A DNA stretch of 64,000 nt from Volvariella volvacea V23 (GCA_000349905.1 KB722759.1:432313-496312), one strand, 5' to 3'. Positions 12,733-26,300 are shown, counted from the stretch's first letter. A program made the numbers and translations. The notes: generated by a model from the letters alone, not told the origin.

Positions 12733-13773
12733 GGGAGACGGAGGCGAGTCGATGGGAAGGAAGAAAACACGTACGGGACACGAATTTATAGGTAATTTGC
12801 ATCCGAGATAGGCGATAGCACGAAATGGGTTTAGGAGGTCGCTCCTTCAGAAGTGAGGTTCCTCCATGCCACACACAGTTCGTGTAGGTTGATTGGCTTG
12901 GCACGGCGGTGGCGTTCCGTAAACACTAATTTCCGTAATTGTAGTTGGTTACAGATTGAGTTGTTGCACCCCGGCGCTCGTGTGAGGTCGTTTCTGTCGT
13001 CACGTGTGTACCCCAGAACCCCCGTTGAAAGGGCTCGATACTGACGGAGACTAAGTGTATAGAGGGTTCGTACACAGAATCAAGAAGCCAACGGTCTTCT
13101 GCAAAGTATCAATCTGGGGTTCGATAATGTATCTGTACAGACAGAAATGGACTTTACCAAAGGCCGGACCTTCTTCGACTCGAGTGATAGCGGAGTTGTG
13201 GTCACAGGTGAATATCATTTGACAAAGCCCAAAACACGCGCAACAGATATCTAACCCCACCTTACCTATTCAAAAGCGGTTGAACAGATCGGTAGTAGCA
13301 CTGAGAGGCGTGGACAGTGCGGGAAAACCGTTTGCTTTTCCGGGGACCTACTAGAACATGGCATGTGGCAATGCGAGCCCATTATCGCACTTACGACACT
13401 AAATTGGAGGAGGTTTGATAGGCTGATACATGATACCAGGTTACATGCCACGACGTTGGTGTGTAGGTTGACGGAAGAAGCGCACAAATGTGATGGCTCC
13501 ACATGCTTCATGTTTGGCCTTGTTAATCAGAGACGTCCTGTCGGAATGGGCCGTACGCTTAGTTTGGCTTCCATCCTTCGTTCGTCTACGTCGAGATGCT
13601 GCTCGGTAGAGTCACCTAGCTAGGTGTAACATCTACTTTATGTGGTATTTTGCGGGTTTTCCGTGTTGAAACCGACGTCGCCTCAAAAATACTCGTGTTT
13701 TGGTGCTCCCGACACTTCACCCCACGGCGGGCCGATGCACGCATTGCATCGCGGAATCAGGTACTCGTGGACT

Positions 13774-13811
13774 TTTAGGTGCAAACATCACGGTGCACCT
13801 AAACATCACGG
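13774..13811. repeat. 10-bp perfect inverted repeat with repeated loop
   Basis: TTTAGGTGCA (13774-13783) and TGCACCTAAA (13794-13803) are perfect inverted copies. The 10-base loop AACATCACGG is repeated directly at 13802-13811, overlapping the right arm. No host gene or element is seen around it. Confidence 0.6.
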
Positions 13812-16203
13812 AGAAATTTAGCTCCAGCACAGGTTTTTAGAAACGAAAATAAAGTTGCGCTATACGACAGCACACAACTTCGAGCCCCGTTAGTCGACAA
13901 CCGTATCTCTTCTTCTATGATTGAAGCTGTCATTTTTGTCGAGAATCAAGGTCCTGACTGGTCCTGAACTTGCACACAAATGTATCCTTGAGCGATAATG
14001 CTGCAACAGCAGTGCCTGGTATGCTGAACGCGAGGGAGAACTTCGCCAGAACTGATGAGCATTTGTTTCCTGATTTGGAGAAGCTCGCTTGATCCATTGG
14101 GCAAGTAGTCTTCTATTGTGTCATATTGCTCCAAAGCACTCATGCGACCTAGCAAGGTTGGAGTATTTACAATGCTGATCAATTTTACCATTTCGATCAT
14201 ATGATAATGTGATTCATGTCGAGCAGGATGGCCTGGGGATGTTACTCTCCCCAACCCACGTTACCCAACCTGACGTCGGTGGCCATTAATTTCTGATCTC
14301 GCATTGTCTGGATCTTCTCCGACTCTACAGAACGACTTCCTTATCAAGGGGCGTTGATTGACGTGTGTGGGTACTCACATAGCGCAGTGGAACATCTTTG
14401 TCACAAGGTCTCAATCAAATGTTACCATTCTGTCTGCGTACCATATGGCAACCTCAAGGTCCTCAAACTGTCAAACTATCCGATGATGATTCCATTAAGG
14501 CAGGGTCCCCTGGTATCTCACTGTGATACTTGGACTGACGAAATGTTGATGCATCCCGGCCATTAAGTAAAGTGCCTAAAATCATGAGCAGCCTTAATAA
14601 GTGCTTTTTACAGACGTCAGCGTGGAAGTATTTGATTCTGGGCAAATCACGCACAGATAGGGTTAAGCGGAATGGAGAATTGATAGGAAGCAATATTCCT
14701 GGAGACATCAGTGAAGATGAAATCTTCTCGAGATAAGCCAAAGCGGAAGAGCAGTGATCTGTCGAATGGTATTTTCAGCGAGAAGTTCCAGAGATCAGAG
14801 ATAAGAACCACTCTGAGCGACAAACGAGGTACGATGAGGACCACACGAGCGCGAGTAATGGGGAAGAGACTACATTCCCTCCCATCCAAGTAATTAAGAC
14901 ATGCTTCTGATTGCTCTCGAGTGGGAGGTTCGAAGCGAACCCACAAGCAACGCCGTGTAGCCCATGCAGCCGAAGCAGCAAGCGAAGCGAGACTGATCCA
15001 GATCTCGTTGAGTAAGAATCTAATTTGCGATGGATCGGTGACCTTGTGCAGCAAAGTCTATTGCTTGACCTTATCAATAAGGGTGCCCACAGGCGGGCAC
15101 TCAGCTCACCTTAAAATTGGTGACAAGGATTGCTCCTGCTCTCAGTGGAGCATACGCACAGTTGTAGCTTAAATGCTTGCAACGAACTCACCTACCCGTT
15201 CCGACTTTATGGGGCATTATTAGTGCATCAAACCAGACTTCGTAAGTGTTCTACTGGAATAGCTAGTCGTGACTTACACTCAACTGAACTGAGCGCTTCA
15301 GCACGCTGACACGCCTGACCCTGGCGATATTTGTTGCTGTTTGTGGGGACGACAGCATTCCTATTCACCAACCATTCGAGTCATGGACAGTCCCACCACT
15401 GTTCTACATTTGAGCTGCGACTCCTTCCCAGTACCCTTAGCTTTCTGAGCACAGGAACCCTGAATCTTCGATTTTTCATGTTGCAGCTCTAGGCTAGAGA
15501 AGATTCCAGGCATCCCCTTATGCATCGACCCCTATAGTTCGCTTTCCCTCAACTACTCCAACACAGTTTTTACAATGCGAATGGAACCTCGTTGGAGTGT
15601 AACGCATAGCGTTTAGTGATGATCGGGCTTGTTGACGGGTGAGCGGTTGGGTGGGATGACTAAGTGTCTTTGCAGGTGAGCTTAAATTGTGTTTGTCCCG
15701 GCGCTCTCCGTCCAACGGGCATTCAATAAATCAGAGTTGCTGCGTCGTGACATCATTTTCACGAGGTTTGACTCCTGGTGGTCGGAATTCTTATAAGCAA
15801 ACCCCCCAGAGGGTAGAAATACTCCATGCTGCCATGGGCGCTAAGATAACATAAGAGCGGATGTAAACGAGTTAATTAACTCTGTGACCGAGGTGGACTT
15901 GGCGGCGAGCCTCGGTGTCTATAGAAGGTAAGTGTTGTCGATCCCCGAGACTTGCTCAGGTTGTTGACGATCCCGACGTCCCAAGAAGTCTGGGCGCGAT
16001 GTCTTGTGTGTCTTGGCTCCAGACATTTTAAAAGCACGCCTAGTGAATTAATTCTTCCTCCCTCTTTCCCCGTCTCCACTTTTCGCTATCCTATAGGCAT
16101 TCATTTGGTCAATGTTGTTGAAATGACTAAGGTTACACTCTTGGGAAACATTTCATTGGTCACATGGATATCAATGCTCTTACATGGTCACGATTTACTG
16201 GTT

Positions 16204-16623
16204 CTAGGTACTTGACTTCCTCTTTCTTTTTACTATTTGTCTGTACGAGTCTGTTCCCTTTTTTTTATTTCTCCGTGATGTTCCTGATTTCTGGGGAACG
16301 TCATCCACCGAAACTAATAAGCCCACTTTCATGCTTTGCGACATATTCTTTGATTGATGTTGCATGATGAATGCGAAAGAGGGATATGGAGCCGTGCATT
16401 TTCCCAACCCGGTACTATCTGGCGTTGGAGAGCGTGGCATATTCCACATCTCACTATCCGACGGTGAACCAGGGTCAAAATCGAACGTCCCAGGTGGTCC
16501 AATAAAGGTATCGTCATATTGCAACTCCGGCTCTCGGTCTTTTTCCGAAGGGGGATTTGACCCAAACGTTAAGGATAAGGGGCCCAGAGTGTCCTGTTGC
16601 GGTTCTCTTTTTAATTCGACCAA
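16204..16623 (-). CDS. weak hypothetical ORF, 139 codons
   Basis: One uninterrupted frame with a Pro/Ser/Asp-rich, acidic N-terminal half and a very basic tail (KRKRKSST). It lies just beyond the 3' end of the FunK1 pseudogene on the same strand. No domain is recognised. It may be chance, or part of a disordered protein. Confidence 0.18.
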   Translation of the reverse strand: MVELKREPQQDTLGPLSLTFGSNPPSEKDREPELQYDDTFIGPPGTFDFDPGSPSDSEMWNMPRSPTPDSTGLGKCTAPYPSFAFIMQHQSKNMSQSMKVGLLVSVDDVPQKSGTSRRNKKKGTDSYRQIVKRKRKSST

Positions 16624-16781
16624 GGAACTTTTAGCTTGCTTAGCAGAAGGGAGGGTGCAACCAACGGGCGCGGAGGCGCACTGTTGTGGTCATAGCCCCG
16701 GTGTAGCGGTATAGCGGTTGAAGGGGTTCTGGCGACCACTGTCCGCAATAGTCCCGCGGTCTACTTCGCGTTATCCCTCTT

Positions 16782-18711
16782 TTATGCTGTTTTTGCGATT
16801 GAATCTAGATTAGGGCTACTAGACATCTTTCTCGGCAGACCTTGGCCCACAGCCGGTTGATTGATGGCCGCTATTGCAATGTCAATTGCCTCGAAGCACT
16901 GATCGTATAATATGTCTGGATCAGGTTCTTGAGCAATCATGCTGTCGGATTGACCACTGCTTGTCTCTGCCCAGAGTATAAAATGAAGCGCTTTCAGTAA
17001 GGCAATAAAAGCGTCACCAAAGTATGGTGATATATACTGATGGAAGTGTTCATCAAAAGTTTTGTGCTGGTTTGATTTCCAAAGAGCCAGCTCCGAAGAC
17101 AGACCTTCGTACCATGAGCGAATAACGCTCGGTCGTACTGATTTACGTTTCCCTGCTGACTCATATTCAATGCATATCCACGCTAGGACGTAGAAAAAGG
17201 ACTGCAGGTCATCCAGGCAAGTATGTAGACCAGGATCACCGATGAGGACGGTTGCGGATTGAAATGGGGTGGTGCCCTTAAGTCGAGTGGGGATATAGTC
17301 AGCGCTCATCGAATAATCTCACCATGCGTTCAGGCTCGCGGTGCTCTGTTGTCTTTGGGCGTTTGATGCGCCAAATTGCTTGATACAAGTCAATCAATAT
17401 GTCCTGGTTCCCGGACTTACAGTCGCCTCCTCCCAGCAGTATGTTGTGCACGTTGATATCACGGTGCAATATCCCAGTATTCCATAGGTTTCTGTGTCCT
17501 GCAACACATGTAAATCAATGAGTATAAGTTAAAGAAATGTTGGATGAAGAGAGGAAGGTGCACCTCCAATAGCATCACGAAAAGTGTGGAGTAGCTGGCC
17601 TTGAGATCTGAAACATTCGATAGAAGGACCATACTCAGAAAGTGTGAGCCTGATGAACTCTCGATCCTCATGCTCATGCTGCTTTGGTATTCACCGTGAG
17701 TCCGACCCCTTCTCTCCGATCTCATACGCTACAAGCTGCGCCACTCCTTTAAGGCCTCGAGCTGCCACTAGAAATCCCTCTTCCTTTCTTCCGTCGAGCA
17801 ATCTCCATGAATCCTTGACCAGCCGCCTCTCTTCCCCATGTGAGACTGCCCAGCATATCGTCACTCTGCCAAGATACTGTGATAAGGTACAGGGTCGGTG
17901 CGTGGGTCAATCTCATATTCCACAGGCTGCGATGCTTCGTCGATAGTCTGAATATATCGCCTCCTTCCCTTCCACCTGATTGTTCTGTCAAAACCTAGTA
18001 CTGCCTCGTCTGCAGATGCAATTCCCAGGACCCACTTAACGAACATCTCTGGATTACGATGGATGCCAATACGGTCCGAGTAGATCGCGCCTGTTCGATC
18101 AAACTGATAGAGTATGATGCTGGTCTGAGTGGCATTCACCACATACACATGTCTGCGGTGCGCTTGAGCATCAAAGCATTGCCTGCACATCATATTTGAA
18201 CATGAATCACCGGTGAGGGAATGGAATGGACACACCTCGCTAACATGCATAACCGTAGGGGTTCTTCGCGCTCATCCAGATCTTCGTCAAGTCTGACAGA
18301 GATGGGTGTAGCACAAGCCTAGTAATTTGGGTATTCAGGGAACTCCCTGTTCTGGAATGCAGAATCGCATTGCCCAACGATCATAATCTCTGGTTCCGTC
18401 GAGTGATATCCTTGCTTCCTTCTTGTTCTCCTAGCGAGCACTCGACGATTTGGTACATTAAAGTTGTCGACTATAGCTTGCATTGTGCGCGTAAGTGATG
18501 TACAGAGGGAGTTGAGTGACTTGAACCGTATTGGAAAGGTTCGCCATCGTTGAGTCTTTTGGTCGTATAAGCCCGTCTTCAGTACAAAGCTTTTGACTTT
18601 GGGAGATGTGGCTGGTCCGAACACCGCTTCACTGTATAACTTCCATCCATTCAAGACAACGCGCCGGTCACCAAAGAACTCATCCTTAAGTGCAATTGAG
18701 AGTTCCTCCAT
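16782..18711 (-). pseudogene. FunK1-type fungal protein kinase, disrupted
   Basis: Pieces in order match fungal FunK1 kinases. The N-terminal region runs from about 18711 (MEELSIALKDEFFGDRRVVL) to YPNY. A TAG at 18319-18321 stops this frame, after which the homology continues in the same frame (ACATP.., LARQCFDAQAHRRHVYVVNA after a small intron, then FDRTGAIYSDRIGIH). The next block, VPYHSILAE, ends at a TGA and the homology resumes in another frame (RLVKDSWRLLDGRKEEGF), so a frameshift with a probable short deletion lies near 17845-17865. A further in-frame TGA is at 17691-17693. After it come the helix before the catalytic loop, the catalytic loop LHRDINVHNILLGGGD, the DFG-like LIDLYQAI, and CLDDLQSFFYVL; the end is at 16782. 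Catalytic HRD and the metal-binding Asp remain, but three breaks make a full kinase unlikely. Confidence 0.85.
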
Positions 18712-19831
18712 AGAAACTGGAAACGTGCAGAAGGAAACACAAAACCTGGATGTACTAAGTCACTTTGTGTAACTTGCCTAGAATACGCACTCACAAGGGT
18801 AAAGGCTATGCAACTTTGATGGTAAACTATCGCGCTCTTGGAATTATGTGGGCCGTATGTGCGGGAGTGTGATTTAGCCCCATTGTCATTAAAGCAAATT
18901 TGTGACATATCACGGTCATTCGATATGTTACGTCACGCGTATCGCCTCTGTCGCCACAGCCGTGACAGCGTGGGAGCTGATGCGATGAGACGCGCCGCGT
19001 GATCGAGTGACAGTGACAACCCTCGTTGACGACCCCTCTGGACGACGCCTTAAATCTCTCTGAGGCAGAAGTGAGTCTAGTAAAAATAACTAGCTTATTT
19101 CTCGCGCTTACTCTGCCACCCCTTGACAATTACCATGGCTGTCCCAACTCAGTGTAAATGTCCGGCCTATTGAGCACATCAGCCTCTTCTGCATTGCGCT
19201 CAGAGATTGGGGGGCGTCCAGCCTCAGCACTGCAGGTGTCTCCGTGGAATACGAGCCAAAAGTTCTAGCTGGAGTCCACGATTCAGCGACTGCGGCTCAA
19301 CGAGCACCTATCTGAATTTCTCTAGGTGTCTCGTGTCTTCACTAACCATAAATCGTAGGTGTTCAAGCTTCCATTATTCCGTTCAATCCCGTTTTTGTGA
19401 CAGATTAGTCTACGATTGGTTATGATCATCATGTCCTCATGGTAAGCTAATTGAGTTGATCCGTCTGGTCACACCACCCTCTAGCGCCACGCTAGTGGTG
19501 CAAAATTTACATATACAGACTAGAGCTTCGAGATCACTGAAATTGGCACCTCACTGACTGCTATCCTGCTCCGCAACTCATGCTCGGATGAATGCAACCT
19601 ATATTACCTTCCAAAATGAAGATCGAGAGCGACCTGCCTATGCCATTTAATCCCTTCAACTGCGGTCCATGATGCAGGTGGTCTTAATCAACTTCGATGG
19701 ATCTCATCACGCTTCTTAAGTGCTTCTCTTCTCAGCCAGGCTTCTGAGGATGGTACATTTATATACTCGACTTCTTCCTAGGACATTCTGCTCCCTGCCC
19801 CTGTTATCACGCTGCGCTCTACCGCACTGCA
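18712..19831. other. intergenic, no gene recognised
   Basis: The part next to 18711 may hold the N-terminal exon of the FunK1 pseudogene (a short frame reading LVHPGFVFPSAR), but its start is unclear. The rest shows no motif. Confidence 0.4.
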
Positions 19832-21917
19832 ATGTCAAGCGCTCACCCACATCCTTCTCTCGACAACACATTTGGTGGGTTCGAATCCATTGATTTGCGA
19901 GATTCTGACAAGGTACCTGTCCAGGCGCGAGTCTAATCGGCGCTTTCATAACATGCATGTATGATTTGAAGGGATACTTTGCAACATTCGCCATTTACCT
20001 CGGATTAGGCTTTATGGTTTGACAACGTTGCAGGTAAGCATGCTGGAGTGTATCATATGACCAACTCATCAGTCTGCAGACTTATTTATATTATGCCTAT
20101 TACCCTAAAGACCGACGGGAGCTCAAATTATTTGTGAGTTATATTATATTCTGGTCAACGCGTTATAGCTCATTCAGGATCCTGGAGATAAGGTCCTCAC
20201 GATATGGTGCGTGCGGAATTGCAACAAGATTCACCCGATTTGGGAGCTGATATAGCAATTTAGGGTTTTGGATACCCTACACATTGCATTTAGTACGTGT
20301 ATGACGCATCCAACGGGCATTGAGCTTACTCGAGACTTTCAGTATGCAAGAGCACATACTATTACCTCGTAATTGCTCCCAAGTACACCTACAACCCTGG
20401 CGGAATTGACGGAGTACCAGGTTACGAATTTTGACAATCCAATAGCGCTGGAAACAGGTCATTGGTGAGCTTTCAGTTATCAAGTATTGAGAAAGCTGAT
20501 ACGAGGCTGTAATTAAATTGCAGGACTCTCTTCGTCAGTACATCCCCTAGCCATCATTTCCTTGGTACTAAGTCGCCGTGGTCAGATATCGGTTGCCCTC
20601 AATGTAGGTGGTAATGGGTTTGATCCGTGTCGCATCATGTTGAGCGTGCATAGGTCCTTATTGCCTTCCTTGTTCAATGGTATATCAGCCTTGAATGTTT
20701 CAAACTGTAATAATTGACCATTCGTATAGTTTCTTCACGAAGCGCATATTCCATCGTACGCATATATACTGCACATCTTGCTCATGTACACTAACTCATG
20801 CGGCCTGTCTCATGCTCAGTAAGCAATCCAAGTTTTAGGTGGTGGATAACAACATTTATCGTAAGGATTCCATATGATGCATATTTTGTCATTTATGACG
20901 GCATGTCACTGACAATGTATCAGGCAATCGTCGTTTTTGCGCATTTCGTTTTTGGTTTGGGTACGTCCTTAACTCTCAATGTCCAGGATAAAGTGGCTAA
21001 TTGGGAGTGACTCAGAAACCGTTGCATTTCTGTTCGTTAACCACCGACTATGCGAACAAGAAAGCTGATTCAGATCTCGTCCAGGTTTATCAAGAAAGAG
21101 TTTAGCAAAGTTCACGAAATGACCGTTCGTCAATTTCATCTCGATTTAGCTTCAAGCATACCTAACCGGGAAGTGACTCCCCTAGTTGATCGCTGCTACG
21201 CCATTTGCGCTGACGGCTGTCCTATCGGATATCGTAATAGCAGCTGCACTGTGCATTTTGCTACATGGAAGTCGTTCCGGGTTTAGGAAGTCGGTAATTT
21301 CCTATCACCGTTTTTCCGAGATTCTGAACACTTGATATAATTCCAGGACGGATACGATTGTCACGAAACTCATTGTGTATTCGATTAACCGATGTATTCT
21401 GACCTCGTAAGTTGATTTGAATACAGTACAACGAAACGCTAGATCACATACCTTCTAGTGCTGTTGCGATAGTTGAGGTCATTGTCGTAAGTTGATCAAT
21501 CATCCTATCCTCCAAGAGCTATATAGCTTCGTTGTTCTAGTTCTCGACTTCTCCAGAGAGGCATTGGTATCTTGCTATAGACTTTGTCATCGGGAAGTGT
21601 AAGTGTTCGCCCAAATGTTTGACATAGTCTCAACGGACATGCAAGTGTATGCGAATAGCCTTTTAGCCACTTTGAATAGTCGACATTCCCTTCGAGACAA
21701 AATGGATCCGACGTTCAATGCCATCCCAGTTTCCAATATCGCGTTTGAGGGTTGCGGAGATACGCCGAGTGGTACAGGTGCTACTCATAGCACATTAAGT
21801 ACACCAGTGGGTAGATTTTCTTCCGTTGACGAGTATAGCTCAATTCAACTCAGACGAGCTCTCGTAATTTGGGGTACAAAAACAACAACGGGCGTGCCGG
21901 TCCGATTATCAAGCTGA
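19832..21917 (+). CDS. DUF6534 multi-pass membrane protein, about 21 exons
   Basis: No long reading frame covers this gene, yet a continuous DUF6534 protein can be spliced from about 21 short exons with GT..AG introns of roughly 50 nt. The start MSSAHPHPSLDNTFG (19832-19874) joins GASLIGAFITCM and LYGLTTLQ, then TYLYYAYYPKDRRELKLF, VLTIWVLDTLHIAF, YYYLVTNFDNPIALETGHW, TLF, ISVALNVLIAFLVQ, FFTKRIFH, SNPSFRWWITTFI, AIVVFAHFVFGLG, ETVAFLFIKKEFSKVHEM, LIAATPFALTAVLSDIVIAA, TDTIVTKLIVYSINR, AVAIVEVIV and the last exon with LYANSLLATLNSR and a polar tail ending at 21917. The smallest exon is about 10 nt. One donor (GTCGGT near 21290) is non-standard. Seven hydrophobic segments suggest a receptor-like topology; ligand and function are unknown in the family. 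Reading frame stays open throughout, so the gene is probably intact. Confidence 0.82.
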
Positions 21918-23377
21918 CGCAAATTGAAGAAGTACATAGGGATGTTTGACCACGGCACGCCTCTATCTCATGTACATGGATACTAAAATGTTATGAATTG
22001 CCATGTTGAATGTGCGGGTGAATTAGAACACGGGACACCACAGTGGATTCATGCGATTAAAAGCCCTCATCGCTCGTTTTCATATTCTACCTGTGCGTAT
22101 GTGTATTGGAGGAGCTAAGTGCGAGTACGGGAAGAATAGTAAGTATTGCTGTGCCAGTGGTTAGTCCAATCGAATTTGACCTCGGAGGCGACGTGTAACG
22201 TCACGTGTTTTCGTGAGCGTGACAAGGTCCTGCGAGTGACGACCCTCCCTTTTACCCCAAACAAGCCGTGGCATGGTCGAGAGAGCCTAGACATTGCTGC
22301 GACCACCGATTAGGCGTTACCCTCAGGCTTTATTGCTAAGCACTCGATAAGCTTCTGAATAGTCATCATGAGTAAGTGGCCTTTCCTGTTTTTAAGGATG
22401 ATGATGGAACTTGGTGTAGGTCAACCCATCGACGGGCTAAGGACCATCATTGGAGAACCATATTCAACATTTCATCCAACACTCTGAATTATACGAAGAA
22501 GCAGGAGATTACCCTTTTTCATCACTATGAATTAAAATTTTTGTCATAATTCTTTGCGCCGTCTTCTCTGATGTGATTCGCTCTCGCTTGCTCGGCGGCT
22601 CTGGTCGGTGGCATTACTCCCATTGATCTCGTTTTCCTCACTCTGTTATCTTCATTCCGTACCTCCGATTCTCGCTCGCTACTTCAATCAGTGCAGTGAG
22701 GTGAGGACCGCGACTCTGCGCTCACCCAACCATGGCTTATCCTCTCGAACCCTTCATAAGTGCAACGGCTCCCCGTCAACCCCTTGATGCGTCCTTTTTG
22801 ATCGTAAGAAGTCCGTTGCATGGGCGAATTGGTCTTGCAAAGCCTTCTCCGTTAACGTCAAATGAACTCTTGATAGGCGACTCCAGAAATGTCAGTTTAT
22901 TTTTATTCGATGCCAAATGAAGTCTTCCTACGGGGTAACCGAGGCAAAACGGGAACAAATGTGTGGGAATTGCCTAATACCGCAGTGAGTAGCCCCTTTA
23001 CGAATTTCATACTACCCTCAAATCTTATCGTATTGCTGTGCTTTGTACTACCTGATCTTTCACTTCTCAACTTACACCGACACTTGTTCTGTTCTCTGCT
23101 CCTACATGTCCAGCCTCGCCCATGTGACAATTGACCCGTACTACATTTGGTCCCCCTCAGTCGGTTAGCAGTCGGCGTTATATGACATGAGAGCAACACC
23201 AACTACAAGACTGATGCCTGTTATGTCCCTTATTGCATCCCGACACGAATACCCCATCCAAGCAACCATCGCACCTCAGCAGAAAGTCCGAGGTCAGACG
23301 ATATATTTCCTAAGCCGTACAATGTATGCTTCTTAAATAGCTACCATGCTGACAGGTTAGACCCCCTACTGTCTAAT
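21918..23377. other. intergenic, no gene recognised
   Basis: A 62-codon frame at 22732-22920 starting MAYPLEPFISA could be an exon, but nothing joins it convincingly. The 3' part is the promoter of the first A-T-R reductase. Confidence 0.4.
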
Positions 23378-26300
23378 ATGTCCCCGTTCCTTCCTTCCCC
23401 TGAGCTATCCCCTGAGATCAAATGTCCAATTACCGAAGCCATCAACTACAATGCAACTTACAACCCAGAACACCCTTTCTTCATTTATGCAAACGAAAAT
23501 GCACAGGGTGGTATCACAACCATAACTCATGCTCAATTCGCTGATGCTGCTCATTGTGCTGCGTATGTCATTCGACCGGATCTTACGAGTCCTCAAGATG
23601 CGGTGGTAGCTGTCATCTCTAACTCCGACGTGATTACCTATCAAGCTATAGTAGCTGGCATTCTGATTGCAGGATTAATAGTGTGTACTTTCTGTCCTCA
23701 CCTACTGATCTTGCCTTATTCCCGTACTTGAAGCCGCTTCCAATCTCACCCAGAAACTCCCCTCCAGCCGTTGTTAATCTACTTGAAAAGACAAATTGCC
23801 ACAGAATCCTAACAACAAGAGACACGACCCTTTCGCTTTTGGACTCGGTGCAACTTCATCTCTCTAATCACAACCCAGATTTTGAACTGCACATTGACGA
23901 GTCACCTGCACTGCTCGAACTATTCCCACAGCTGGACAGGGACCTGGAGCAACAGCCCAAATCTGGCATACGTTATCCCAAGCGCACCAACGCACCAGAT
24001 CCCCGCGCTCCTTACATGTACCTCCACTCTTCGGGTAGTACAGGATTTCCAAAGCCCATCCCATGGAGTCGTCGGTCCCTCAGCTTCCGGACATCTATGC
24101 GTATGTATATCACCTGTTTCTGCTTGATGGCTCACAGTAGCATACAGCTATTTTTCGCCGGTACAAAGTCACAGACCATCAATTAGTCACGGCTTGCATG
24201 CCACTTCCACCCTTCCATGCCCTTGGTATCCTGTCCCAATTCCTGATCCCTGCCTTTGGTGGATTGGTCGTGGCAGTTTACCCACCTATGGTGTATGAAC
24301 GCGGCCAATCACCGATGGTTCCAAATCCTGACAACGTTCTTGAGCATCTACGGCTCACCCGGTGCAATGAACTGACTATAATCCCTCATTATTTGCACGT
24401 GTGGTCACAATCCACAGAAGCTGTCCAACAACTCAAATCGTTGGTCCAAATCGTATGTATTCCGCTCTTATGCACAGCCAGACAGTTCTCACCAGAAGTA
24501 TTGTTTTATTAATTATCCAGTTCTATGGCGGCGGCGCCCTATCACCAAAAGTGGGAGACGATTTGGTTGCTGCAGGGGTCAAAGTGAATGCCCTGTATGC
24601 TGGTACAGAGTTTGGCGTGGTTTCGAAGCTATCCTATCAATCCCGCGATGATAAAGATTGGGAGTATGTAGAGTTTGATGAGCGAGTAAATGTCAGGATG
24701 GCACCGCAAGGTGATGGAACTTATGAAGTGCAAGTCCTCGTACGTTCGTCCTTCAAGTCAATCTATCAGGAATTGCGCTGATAAAATTGAAATAGAAAAA
24801 CGACACGTTTGAACCAGCTATGTCAAACATGCCTAACGATGAAGGATATGCCACCTCTGATCTAGTGAAGGAGCACCCGACAAGGAAGGGGCTATGGAAA
24901 TTGTACGTAGTACGTTAGCCCCACAGTGTCATCCCTCTAGCTGAAAGTATCGCTTAGCATTGGTCGAATCGACGACGTAATCGTACATTCCACAGGTGAA
25001 AAGACCGTTCCGACTCCTATGGAGAGTGTCATTTGCTGCAATCCTATGTGAGTCCCCAAATCAGCGATGGCGTTAGAATTTGCATTAAGCATACTTGTAG
25101 GGTGAGCGGAGCCGTCTTATTTGGTCATGAGCGGGAGCTCGTTGGTGCTCTCATTGATCTCCGACCTGAGTTCCAAGTGGATGTCAAGGTCAATGCCGAA
25201 GTAGATGGCATGAGAAAAAAGTTGTGGTAGGTACATCCCGAATATATGCGTATATTCAACATTGATAAGATTATTCAGGCCTATGATCGAACAGGCCAAT
25301 AGCGATGCCCCTGCGTTTAGCAGGATCTACAAAGACATGGTCATATTTGCTTCCCCAAACAAGCCTTTTCCTCGCACTAGCAAGGGCTCTGTCATGCGAA
25401 AGGATGTCCTGCAGTTATTTGAGCAGGAAATCAACGACCTGTATGCTACTTCATCACATCATTTGGTTTCACCTATATGCACGTCACTAACTTACTTACC
25501 TCGTAGGTATGATCGCGTTGGAGGCACTGTTAAAGCAGTAAGAGTCGATCCTCCCGTATCCTGGAACAAGCTTGGTCTCACCAACTGGCTTCTCGATCAA
25601 CTCCAAGATCTTCATCCCAACATCCATTACGACACGTCGGTAGACCTGTTTGACCAAGGACTGGACAGTCTGGATGTCACATTCCTTCGTCAACGACTCG
25701 TAGCAATGCTTCACCAGGCACATGGAGAAGGGTTCAGGAATGCGATAGGGAGGGTGAAAGAAGGAATCATTTACGCTCACCCGACCGTTGAATCATTAGT
25801 TCCTTACCTCCTGTCCTTACCCATGACACAGCAGAGTGGTGATTCTGAGATGAGCATAGAGGAAAGCCGCAAAACAATTGAAGACACCCTGGCTACATTT
25901 CATTTCAACCTCCCATCACCGCCGAAATCGCATACACCATTCCCAGCCCATGTTGTGGTGTTACTCACTGGATCAACTGGGAACCTTGGGTCACATATCC
26001 TCGCACAATTGGTCAAGGATGTTAGAGTCTCCAAAGTCTATGTTTTGAATAGGTGCAGTCCAAAGCGGGTGTCATGTATTGAGCGACACGAGAGAAGGTT
26101 CGTGGAACATGGTTTAGACATTGAATTGTTAAGGGCAGAGAAAGTTGTGTACATTGAGTCAGACATGATTCAAGAGAAGCTGGGTTTCGACTCTGAACTC
26201 TATGAAGAGGTAATGCTTCCATTTCTACTCCAATAATTTTTGCTTATACGCCGTTGGAAGTTACGACAATCTGTCAACGTAATCGTTCACAATGCATGGC

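Larger units (their letters stand above)
12733..16781. other. 4-kb stretch without a supported gene
   Basis: Several minus-strand frames of 70-135 codons occur (13946-14254, 14463-14741, 14647-15054) but show no family motif and do not join through credible introns. A 10-bp inverted repeat at 13774-13803 is listed separately, as is a weak frame at 16204-16623. The region could hold decayed genes I do not recognise. Confidence 0.4.

Noticed and set aside
13946..15054. Minus-strand frames of 92-135 codons
   Set aside because: No family motif, no convincing introns joining them, and composition gives no sign of coding.
19870..19890. GTTCGAATCC resembling a tRNA T-loop (B box)
   Set aside because: It lies in the first intron of the DUF6534 gene and no matching acceptor stem, D arm or A box is present upstream.
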